Positions 44,585 to 55,400 of a stretch of 64,000 nucleotides of DNA are shown piece after piece. Both the position numbers and the translations under genes were made by a program. How positions within the stretch are numbered: the first letter of the stretch is position 1; each line of letters begins with the position of its first letter. The notes under the pieces were generated by a model that saw only the letters and a program-made list of their open reading frames with translations, searched no databases and was not told the DNA's origin. This stretch comes from Anopheles merus. Its lineage: Eukaryota; Arthropoda; Insecta; Diptera; Culicidae. The stretch covers positions 39,396,539 through 39,460,538 of the forward strand of contig NC_054085.1 of the NCBI RefSeq assembly GCF_017562075.2. The letters run 5' to 3'.

Positions 44585-47500
44585 GCGAGAATCTCAGCCT
44601 CAGCGAAACCTATCACTTCACTCTGCCGGCGAGTGCCGGCCCGCTTGTTTATGTTATCGGTTTACAGGCATTAAGCTTAAGCTTGTGGGCGGTTGGGTTT
44701 CACGTGCAGTGCAGCGCGCCCCGAACACGCGAAAACGGGGCGCAAAGTACTTGCGTGTTGCGATTTATTTCATCTTTACGCCCCTGCAGTAAAACGTTTT
44801 TTTTCCACTGCCTTTCGTACTCGAACCTGATAGGAAAAGTGTACCGGTGTAACAATCGCCAACCGCAAAATTCGTTCTGTTTGGATTGGTTTTTCCCCGA
44901 AAGTGAACAACATGGATGATTCCTTTTAATTTTGAAGTAATGTACACTAACAAACCATGTTTATAATTTTCTATTTACTTTAAGTTCAATAAATTCTGAG
45001 TAGCTAGGAACTAGCTGTTGCTATTTATGCGATATTTAAAGCCCTTTTACTAGCCCACTTGTCCATTTATGATGTATAACAAACACAGCACAACAACACA
45101 ACAAAGCACTGATGCAAGGAACGCCTATTAAAGCCAGCGGAACTAATGCTGAATATGCTTCAACTTCACTTCACACCCTGACAGTAAAAAGTATGAATGT
45201 TGTGATACAAATAGATCAGTATAATGACTCTACTCCTCCCCACTAGCTATTCAACCCATCAGGAAATGCGCCATGAATGCGGTTGTTAGAATGTACAGCC
45301 AATACTCACATTCACACCATCGTTTGTCAATTCTTCACCTTCACCACCCTCCTTCAATGACTGTTCGCGCTGCAAAAAATGGCTTTTCTTTTCCGAACCC
45401 ACTTCACCGCTCTCAAGAAAAAGGCTCCCCCGCATCAAAGGCCAGCCTAGTGCCACAACAACAGAGCGCCGCGACGCGCCACGACTCCCGCAGCTCGCAA
45501 AACAAAAGGATAAACATCTCCCAGCGGGGCATCTCCATTCGCGCGGGCTCCTTCATCAAATTGCTGAAAAATTATGCTAATAAGTTGATCATTTGTAAAT
45601 TTGAATGACTGAACAGAAAAGCCATCAAAAACCTGCGCATGGAAGACATGGAACGGGGTGTTGCTCGCTTTTTATCCCGATCCCGCACTTCAAACGGGAG
45701 AAGCCAGTTGTGTGCGGGCCCCTTTGCACCGTTTTCTGCACGTCACGACTCCGCGCAACTCGCAATGCCGAAGAAGTAAGAGCTGTTAATGTGAATGTGT
45801 ATGTGTGTGTGAGTGTGGCTGGTGAAGTGAATTCTTTCGCGCGAAAATTCTCCCACGACCGCGATGGAAATCCTCTCGTTTACCACACTTTGGGAACATC
45901 CATCGGAGGAGGGAGTTGGTGATGGGGTAAAACAGGGGTGGCACTTTGTCTCTCGTCCCGCGTCCCCCATTCACAACCATCACAGCCAAGGACGAAACAG
46001 GCGCTCTGCTACCGGGAGTAGGATGGATTCCTTTGAGTCATCATCTACATCAGGGTCGTTTTGTTGGCGCTGGTTTGATAATTAAACCACTTCAAGTGCT
46101 CGAACGACTCACTCACCTCCCGCCACCCACCACCGTTGGCCGTACGGTTTTATTGTTCTTCTGCAACCCCTCGCGCGTTTTGCAATCGCGTTGGTGACGC
46201 GACAAATGCCAGCCAGCGGACGGCACATAAACTCACCGCTCACAGCTAATCGTTAACAGCTTCTCAGCTTGTTATACCCAAACGATGGTCTTGTCCCGAA
46301 AAACACAGCCGCCCGTACGCCTGCCCTAGGTCCACCGGCATCGACTCGATTCGACGTTCTCAGCGTGCAATCCGGCCCTGCGCGACCGGAATGCCTTATT
46401 TGTTTCACCAAACACCAAACACAACTTGCCTCCCGCGTGCTGGTGGACCCGTTAGGAACTCGCTTTCTGCCTGCGAGATGGGAGGGAGTGGAGATGGGCG
46501 GGAAAATCCAATCGCAACACACACACACACACCTTCTTGTCCATCGTATTCCAACTTCCTCTTACCAGCTAACGACCCTTTGCAGGATGATGCGATACGC
46601 GCCGCGCGTTCGTTGGGATCCATGCCGTCGCTATCGCCACCATCTCCAAGGGCTTATCGGCCGATGTCTGGGTGTGCGCCCGTACCGATACCACCCCACG
46701 TAAGTCTCTATCATCTTTCGAGTTCCCTTTCCTTCTAGGGGCTTCGATGCTGTGTGCGTGTGTGTTTGTGTGTGTCATTTCCGTTCTCGATATCGATATC
46801 GGGGTGCAACGGCGACGGCTTCCTCACTATCCGCTTCGATCAATCTTCCAACCGCGCAACAAGGGTGAAAGTGTGTACAATGCAAAGGTGTCCCAAGGGT
46901 GTCGGAGCGAAAGAACTCGGAATCGATTTTTATTGCCCCGTTTTGCTTTTCTCTCTTCTGTTTTTCCTCCACTTTGGATTGGATTTTCTTCGTTCGCTTG
47001 CCATTGTACGGTTCGGTTTCGGTTGTGTGTTTTTACCCACTGTCGGTCCTCTGGTGGAGTTGGGGAGCTCGAGTTGCATAGCGCTTGTCGGTAGTCACGA
47101 GTCGTAGAGGCCACGTTGTTAAGGAGAGCATGGAGAAGAGAGAGAGTAATGGTGGCGAGGGGGAACTAAAGGAAACCGAGAGCAACATCCCGACCCCGGA
47201 GCACGCCCGGAGAGTATCCCGCTGATTTGTTTTATTTCCCTTCCCAACCATTGCCGTTGGATCTTCATCGTCACGTCACACGCTTCTTCGATGGCCACTT
47301 CAGAGCCGTGGGAGATCTCGCTGCTGAGTGGACTGGACTTGGCGATGGTGGGGCGCGTACGCCGTCGTGAGACCAACCGAGTGGGCTCATAATTTGGCCA
47401 GATTATGGACCCATCTATTGGTGCGCGCGAGAGGCAAAGGCGAGAAACAAATGGCAGACACAAAACGAAACGAAACGAAACAACACCACCACCCCAAACG

Positions 47501-49890
47501 AGAGATACACCGCACTGCGGAAGTGGTTCCAAAATCGCATCCCGCCACCCGGCCCCGTGCCAAAACAAAGGGAATAAGAAACATATCGGGACCACGATTA
47601 TCCCACTCCTCGCCCCGTCTGTGCTGTTCGGGTCCAGACTCTATTTTACGAAATTGCTTCACAGGTTGTTACCGGCCATTGAGCCATTCGAGCGCTTTGA
47701 TCGTTGTAAGCCAACAACTACAACATGATCACCAAAGATCTGACTTTTTTTTTTGGTAAATGTCAGGAATGTTTCGTTCGTTCCGTGCGATGTTACGTTC
47801 CAGTATGCGGCAATGCCCGTCAGGTTCAGTTCGGGGGTCTTCAGTATCGCTGCATGCGGCACTGTGATCAGTGTATGTAAATGAAGTTCGTGAGAAGAGT
47901 GCCAAAGTAGCGGGCGAAACCGTTTGAAGCGACCGCCATTTGGGGTGGTTCGAGCTTCATTGGGCGAAAACTGTGATTTCAATTTTACACCGCTGCACAA
48001 GCTGCAGAAAACCGAACCGAGGTAGACCGAGCCAACATGGCACTAGAGCAACTTAACGTTCGATTTAACATTAGCATTATTAGGGGAAGCAAGATTTTAT
48101 TTAGCGTAGATAGCACAATGAAACTTACCCAACGGAGGGAAAAAACTTCCTCTGCTATTTGAATACCCTTTTGAAGTACATTTTTCGCTGATAGGGCTCT
48201 TCCGTTCGAGCGTAAAACTTTTCCAAACAACTCGTTTCGCCTCCACTCTCCCATCCAGCCTCGCTCTCGCCCCATCTACTAAACATTCTATCGATTACCA
48301 TAAAAACACGTCGAAGCAGCAACACAAATCTACGAACTTGCCTTCCGTTCTCGAAAGCACGATAAGGGAAAAGATGAAGAGGCCCCCAACCAGGTCAGCG
48401 TCAAATCAGATCAGACAACAAAACGGCAGCAAATGAGCCAAGCCCATGCCCGATGGAAGCGATGCGAACGGGGTGAGGCCCGCCCGCCAGCCAAAATAAC
48501 AACAAAATCTCCGATCAGAACTCATAAATCATCCGTTCCAAATAAGCTTCATCAGTCACTCTTCTTGATAGTCATGCGCTTCTTCCGAGGGGTATGAAAA
48601 AAGAAACACCCGACAGGCCCAACGCAGTCCGTACAAGAAGCATGCCTTCCTGGGCAGATAATCCACTGGCAGAACTTCCGCGACGGCAGCATCCAGCAGC
48701 AGCAGTCGCAGCTCCCCCGGTGGCTTTCTTGGAGCCGTTCTCAAGATAGTGACTAATTGCGCGTATCCACTGCGGACTGGGATGGGGTAGCTTAGCCCGC
48801 GTCCATCGCTCTGCTCTCTTAATCCTATTCATCTCTACCTCCGCCAGCCGCACTAGGGGGCTTGTCAATCAAGACTCGAAGAAAAAGTCGCGACCCAGCC
48901 GCGGCCGGACAATTAAAATGAAGGTGTTTTCATTCATACGCGATTGCGATCGCTCGCTGACGTTAGATGACGCAGCGTCCGCATCCGCGTGCGGTTTGCC
49001 CCACATGCCGCGGTCTCCACATTGTAGCCGTGACGTTGGACCAAATGGTCCGATAACTCGGAGGGCGGAAGCTGAGCCGCGGAAAACTGCGCAATCATGT
49101 GGCAGTGCCCGGGCCGGAGCCCAGCGATTGAACTTGGGACCGACCATTCAACCGACCATGACATCGCGAACAATTGGGCCTTTGGATGCGTGTAGGAGTG
49201 GCTCCAGTTGATTGATTCCGCGGATTAGGCCGCATACTCACTCATCTTACCTCCTCCTCCCCAAAAAAACACACACACACAAACACACACGGCGTGGACA
49301 CGCTCGAAATGCGTCGCAGCAGCGTTGGATCCGGCGAAAGTTCACAAAGTTCACAACCAGAACCAACAAACGAATGAAAAAAGTTGAAATTTTTCCAACA
49401 GCTTCTCGGTCCCGGCATCACGGGATGATGAAGTTTTTTGTTGCTGTATTCCTCTTGATTGCACACCATTCGCTGGGCGTTCACTGGCCACGATAGTGCG
49501 TACCATTGTTTGGGTGCGTTTGGCTTCGAACGCTGATGGAACTGCTGTCTGCTGCCGAGAAATAGCTGTACGCGATGTAAAGTCCACACTTTCTACTGGT
49601 GGAGATACAAAAACAGAAATCAGAGCTTATCGGTTTATCAGTGTTTAATTTCCGCACAAACGAAAGTCGTCCAACAGTGTGTAAAACCACATTTTCTTGT
49701 CATCAATCGTAGATTTAGGTTTGAATACTTACCAGATCTTTTACCACTTACCATTTCTGTGAAACACACTTACCATTTCAAGAATGATCGAACCCATCAA
49801 CATGTCCTTTTCTTTCACCACAAACTACAAGATAAACCAACTCCAGATACGATTCGATTTCAATTTTCATAAATAAATTATAGTTTTGTT

Positions 49891-49896
49891 TTTATT
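49891..49896 (-). terminator. TOLL6 polyadenylation signal AATAAA
   Basis: The plus strand reads tttatt, so the transcript reads AAUAAA. Downstream on the minus strand (about 49830-49870) is a G/U-rich stretch, as expected beyond a cleavage site. The cleavage point is therefore near 49870. It is the first canonical signal after the stop codon. Confidence 0.
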
Positions 49897-50379
49897 TCTT
49901 ACGTTTTTTTGTGGTTGTGAATCTATGCGTTGTTTAAGTTTTCTTTTGAATATTTCCTGCGCTCCCCCCTGCGCCAGTGCTTTGTTACCAGATGCAATGC
50001 TACTTCAGTGCAATTCGTTCTTCTCAGCTAACCTTTTCACTGTAATGGTTCCGACTTTTCCGAATTCAATTTATGCTTCCAGATTTGTATGCTGGCACTA
50101 CGTATGCTGTTTCCTTTGTCTTTTGTATGATTTGCAGGAAAAAAAAACCCAAAATATAGACTAAAACCATCGCAACGGTTTAAGGGAATATTATGTTTTT
50201 GATCAATTTACTTTAAACCGAGACAAGGTGTCGGCGGCGATCCCGCGGGTTCCACCATCGCTAACTAGTAGTATCGAATTTATAGTGTACAATGCGTTTC
50301 TGGTTGTTTTTTGCTAGTGAAAAACGATCTGACGATCCGGGGTGTTGATGCGTGTGCTCGTGTTTTTACTTTCCCTTGC

Positions 50380-50387
50380 TATGTACA
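50380..50387 (-). promoter_or_regulatory. Pumilio response element 3 (UGUACAUA)
   Basis: Third identical octamer in sense orientation. It shares its edge with the (ATCG)5 palindrome at 50387-50406, so folding of the palindrome could affect protein access. Confidence 0.
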
Positions 50388-50406
50388 TCGATCGATCGAT
50401 CGATCG
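50387..50406. repeat. (ATCG)5 perfect palindromic tetranucleotide repeat
   Basis: Five exact ATCG units. The stretch is self-complementary, so it could form a hairpin or support RNA-RNA pairing in the TOLL6 transcript. It sits directly beside Pumilio element 3. Confidence 0.
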
Positions 50407-50648
50407 TTCGCGTATGTAAGCTGTTTGTGATGGAGATATTTTTGTTTTGCAGCGAGTATCGGTGATAATTTTGTCTATCGATTTCTTGCATATTCTTATT
50501 ACCATTCGGCCAGCTGACTTAGTTTAGGTTTAGTTGTGGTTTTAGTATTTTCAAGTTGGTTTTAATCGTTTAGCTTCCTGTTCACTGTCAGAAGAGTCTT
50601 ACTTGCCTAAAGAAGAGTGGGGGACGCGCTGTTGCTCTCCCCATAAAA

Positions 50649-50656
50649 TATGTACA
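50649..50656 (-). promoter_or_regulatory. Pumilio response element 2 (UGUACAUA)
   Basis: The same octamer as the other two, in the same sense orientation, 128 bases further from the stop codon than the first. Confidence 0.
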
Positions 50657-50776
50657 CCGCTCGTTAAATAACCAATCTTCGTGCCCCCTTCAAAGCCCCT
50701 TTCGCGTAATCGTTGGTTTTGTCTTCTTAACTCTCTTAATAATATCCTATGCCTCTTTGTCGTCTGACTTCTTCGC

Positions 50777-50784
50777 TATGTACA
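50777..50784 (-). promoter_or_regulatory. Pumilio response element 1 (UGUACAUA)
   Basis: The plus strand reads tatgtaca, so the TOLL6 transcript reads UGUACAUA, a full match to the Pumilio consensus UGUANAUA. It is the one closest to the stop codon, about 1.65 kb into the trailer. Confidence 0.
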
Positions 50785-52436
50785 CCCAGTCTCTGTAATA
50801 CTCTACGCTCTCAATCCGCTGTGGCAACGCACTCATTCATTCATTCCGCCCCAGTGAGGTATCAAAATGGAAAACAGAAACACAACAAACGTGTGCATCG
50901 ATGGCGCTGGGGCCATCGGATGCAATGGCGCGGAGGCTTACCCACTCTCGTTCACTCACTCACTCACACACACTCGCTCATCCGAAAGTCCACCAAAATC
51001 TGGAAACCTGGAAAATCTCGCTTTGTCTTAGCTTTCTTAGCTTAGCTTCTCTGTTTTCACTCTGTTCGGTTCGATGTCCACCAGCCCTTTCCTTCCTCAA
51101 AACGTTCGAGCGTAATCAATTTCTCGCAGAAGGAAAAAGCAAATTAAATACAAGGATTAAAATTCCATTCAACTCGATCAATTGCAGTCGATCTGGAACG
51201 GATAGGATGATCGTGAGCGTTTTCCGCTTCAAGCGGCTCACCAACGGACTTGCGCAGGCCCGCATCCCGCGGGTAATTAATCTGAGTGCGCATCACCCGG
51301 TTCCTGCGTGTCACGCAATCCAGCCACGACGGAGAATAATTTTACATTCAATTTTCCCAGTTTCATGGGGGGTATTTTTGAAATCCTTTTACTCGCGCAC
51401 TGCAGCTAAATGCTTTACGCGAAGGCTCGTTCCATTTCGAGGCTGGTGAAGCGTGAAAAATCAGATTAGAGAGCTCGCCCATCCCGACTGGTGTGCCCCT
51501 CGGTGTGCCCTCTGCTCGCTGGCCTACTGTGCCCGTTTCTATGCGCGACCCCGCTCAACCCCTGCGCAGAGCGTTGCTTGCGTAAGAAACGATAGATTCT
51601 CTAGAAGATTAGAACCCCGGGCACCTTCCCGCTTCTGACTAGAATACTTCTGCCCTTCTCTCTTCCTTTTACGACCACGATTACCTCGCTGCTTCGTTCC
51701 TTGGGCATCCCGTCGCTTTAGGGAAAATCGTCATATTTCACTGGTTTTATATGTTCGTCCGACGAGCAGCGTTTCGTTTTCGTTGCATTTTTATGTCCCT
51801 TTTGTCGCCCTTCCTGCCCGGCTTTCCTTCTATCTCCCAAAAGGCACTGCGTGGACTCAGCACCAGCGCACAAGAACCGTTCGAAATTGCAGGAGTTGCG
51901 TGTGAGCGTCTCGCAGGCATCCTTTGTTTTGGTTTCTTCACACTCGTTCGCTCTCTTTCTCCCCCAGACGGCCACATAGTTGCTACGGAAACGCGTTTCC
52001 CTTGATGGGAGTTTTGGTTTTATCCCTGGTTTTCTTTTTTTGTTCATTACTGTACTGTGGAGTATCTTCTACATTGGAATATTATCTGCGGGAGGCCCTA
52101 TAATCGCTAATTAGTAACTATCTTTCGTGCGTGCATTGTCCAGCCCTGGTTCGGGCTTGGCTAGGGAACAAGAGGAAGGATTCCCAAAAAAAGGAATTAC
52201 TAAAACCTAACAACTCAAAGACAAGTCGGCCAGAATTGTCCTTCTCAACAACGTCGCCACGATACTGGCAGTCTTATTCCCCACCCATCTTCCCCGGGCC
52301 GTTCATCCCTCACAGACTTTCTCACTCACTCACACTCGATGTCGCGCGATCCCTTTCGATCGATCTCGCGATTCATCACCCGTCCTTACATCTAGCGATA
52401 AAAATAATTAACTAACCTGCTGCTCTTAAGTAATCG

Positions 52437-55400
52437 TTATGCCCACATGGCCTGTGGCAGTCTTCTATCGTTAAAACTGTTGCCCCCCCGACTGTCCGTC
52501 CCGAGCGTGCCCGGGTTGTGCTTATCGCTAGGGCTCTTACCGCCACCGCCTCCCACGCCCTCCGGACCGGGCGGCTTGCTCCGGCCGCTGCCGTTGTGAT
52601 GGTGGTGCGGATGCGGATGCTGGTACGAGAAGTTGGTGGTGCTGGTAGTGCTGGGCAGCAGGTTTGGCGCGCAGCCATTGGGCGACCGGTGGCTGCCCTG
52701 GAAGTCGTGCTGCGCGGCGGAGGAGATCGAGTGGCTGCCCGAATCGCTGCCGGAACCGCGCGACGACGTGGAAAACTTGGAGCTGGTCGAGGTGCACTCG
52801 AACGTTTCGCCGGCGATGCGCTCGCAGCTCGTCGCCGTCGTGTTGTACGTTTCGTGCGTCGTGTCCAGCAGACAGTTGGACGGCACGGCGTACTCGTGCT
52901 GCCGGCCGTCCGTCGCCTTCCGCCCGAAGTCCGCCGTCGTGCGCCGCTCGTGGTGGGTCTGGTGGTGCTGGGTGGTGTTGTATTTACAATTGCTAACCGT
53001 ATCGTAGTTATCACAGTTTCTGGGACAGTTAGGACCGATCGTGGCGTAACTGTGGTGCTGGGGCCCATCGAGCCGCGTGCTGGCCACCGACGGACCCAGC
53101 GTGGATGGCCGGCCGGGCGTGTTGTAGTCGTTGCCGGCCGTCGCGTAGATGTTGATCGCGGACCGCTTGTTCAGACAGTTGCTCTTCTTCACGTGCGGCA
53201 GCGCGATGCGCAGCTTCTGCCAGAACTTCTTGTCGTCCCACTCGATGCAGGTGTTGGTGCGCAGGTACAGCCGCATGTCGGCGTCCAGGTCGCGCTGCGG
53301 CAGATCGCCGTACAGGATGATGATCAGCTTCCGGCGCCGCTTCAGCACCTCGTGGATCGCTCCCTTGAACTCGAACCGCGTCCACTCGTTGTACAGGAAG
53401 CTCTTCGATAGGACGAGGATGGCCCGCTTCGAGCTCTCGACCGCTTCGACGATCGTGTCCGCCAGATACGCGTTTGCGTTCAGATCGCGATAGTGCAGAC
53501 ACAGCCGGAAGCCGATATCGTTTTCGAGCGTCGAGGTCAAAATTTGACTCACAAAGTGCTCGTCTTGCAGTGAGTAGGTGATGTACGCATCGTACAGCCG
53601 ATCCTTATCGTACTCGTTCACGAACGTGCCCGATTTGTAGCACAGGCCCGAGTGGACCCACACCTTCAGCTCCTTGCGATAGCAGAAAATGCCAAAGATT
53701 AGCCCGAAGAAGCCCACGAATGCGCACGTCGCGACCAGGAGCAGCGGCAACATGTCCTCGATTTCCTGCCGATGCACGATCGAGGACATTCCCTCGCGGA
53801 AGGTGCACTTGGTTCCGTTGTCACGCAGAATGCTGGTGGCGTTGTTGTAGCTGCACGAGATCTCGTTAGCGTCCACAATCTTATCCGCGTTCGATTGCAG
53901 GTAGCTGCGCAGCTTGTTCACGAACCCACAGTCACACGTCCACAGGTTGTTTGCGAGGGCAATTTCCACCAGATACGGATTTGCGGACAGCTGCCACACC
54001 TCGAAGCTGGTGATGCGATTGCCATCCAACCGCAGCACTTCCAGCTTGCGCAGCTCGGCAAACGTGTGATCCTCGATGTACGCAATGCGGTTTCCTTGCA
54101 GATACAGTTCGCGCAGGCTTTCCAGAGCGGAAAACTCGTGCCCGTACAGCTTGCGGATGGCGTTGTTTTCCAGGTGCAGAATCGTCAGCCGCCGCAACCC
54201 GATGAAGGTCGTGTTGTAGATGGCCTCGATGTTGGAATGATTGGCGTACAGCACACGCAAATTCTTCCGCCCGATAAAGCTGTGCCCGGACAGCTCGACC
54301 AGATTGTTGCCGTCGATGTACACCTCGGTCGTGTCCATTGGGATGTTGTTAGGAATGTCGGTGTAGCCCGCTGCCGAACACTCGACAATGTTCGTCGACC
54401 AGCTGTTATCGTGGTAGCAGGCGCAGTTGTTCGGGCACGTCATCTCGCAATCGCACGCATCAAACTCGCAACAGTGGCACAGGGCGAAGCAGTGCGTGTT
54501 GTAGCTGCAGAGGAAATGCTTCGGTTCGGCCTCGATCAGCGGAATGTAGGAGCGCTCCCGGTTGTACATCAGCTTGCAGTACACCGTCTCGATGTCGTTG
54601 ATCGTCGGGTACTGGCGGGACGTCACGTGGTTGATCTTCTGCAGCCAGTCGATGTTACAATCGCACACGAACGGATTGCCACCGATGTAAAACTCCGGAA
54701 TTTGCTTGTCCTCCGGTACGGGCTGCAGTCGCAGTGCCTTAATGTCTAGGCTGGTCAGCTGATTCGCGTACAGATCGACCCGCGTCAGGTTTGTCTTGTG
54801 CGTGAAGCAGTGCGGCTCCACGTGCACGATCAGGTTGTCGTTCAGGAACAGGAATTCGATACTGTTCGGAATGGTGGCCGGAGTTACGCGCGTCAACCGA
54901 TTGAAGCTTGCATCGAGCGTTTGCAGGTGCAGCTGGTTGTCCAAGCCGTACCGGTTGGTCAGCTCGGTAAGCTCGTTGCGGTGCAGATCCAACCACTGTA
55001 GGTGGGGTGGGATATGGGAGTAGTCGAAGTGTTCCAGCTTGTTGTCGGAGATGTTAAGCCACACCAGGTTGGGCATGCTAGTGAACAGTCCATCAATGTC
55101 GGATAGCAGATTGCCGTCCAATCGAATGGCTTGCACACTGACCGCCGGTTCGAACGCTCCCTTCTCGATGTACGAAATTTTGTTGCGTGCCACGTTCAGA
55201 ATCTGCAGGCTCGGCAGATCTTTGAATGCTTTACGTGTAATATTTTCAATGTTGTTGCTTATCAGCCGCAGACCGTACAGATTGTTCATACCACGGAAGC
55301 CCGGCTCCTCAATGACGCTGATGGAGTTTTCGCCCAAATCGACGGTCCGCAGCAATCGCATGTCTTTCAGCGCGAGTGGGACCTGCGTCAGCTCGTTACC

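Larger units (their letters stand above)
23776..49860. other. Long non-coding interval downstream of TOLL6
   Basis: About 26 kb between the dispersed repeat and the end of TOLL6. It has scattered microsatellites, a 9-bp-stem hairpin (34598-34620), a short tandem duplication (39804-39842) and a GC-richer patch (about 42600-43700) where stop codons become rare and all frames open up. One ATG-started frame of 134 codons (24940-25344) encodes a hydrophobic peptide I do not recognise. No protein gene can be supported. Confidence 0.
49891..52436 (-). other. TOLL6 3' UTR (predicted)
   Basis: It runs from the stop codon (TAA, 52437-52439) to the first canonical AATAAA on the minus strand. I found no earlier AATAAA in this interval; variants exist (ATTAAA at 50561-50566, TATAAA near 51746 and 50277), so shorter forms are possible. 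It contains three Pumilio-type octamers, a perfect (ATCG)5 palindrome and a UUUUUAU element close to the stop (52399-52405). No protein gene is visible on either strand. Confidence 0.

Noticed and set aside
52518..53411. 297-codon plus-strand open frame opposite the TOLL6 TIR and tail
   Set aside because: An antisense shadow rich in Arg and Val, caused by G/C third positions on the coding strand.
53772..54749. 325-codon plus-strand open frame opposite TOLL6
   Set aside because: It is the antisense shadow of the GC-rich LRR coding sequence; it has a periodic composition that mirrors the repeats and no known domain.
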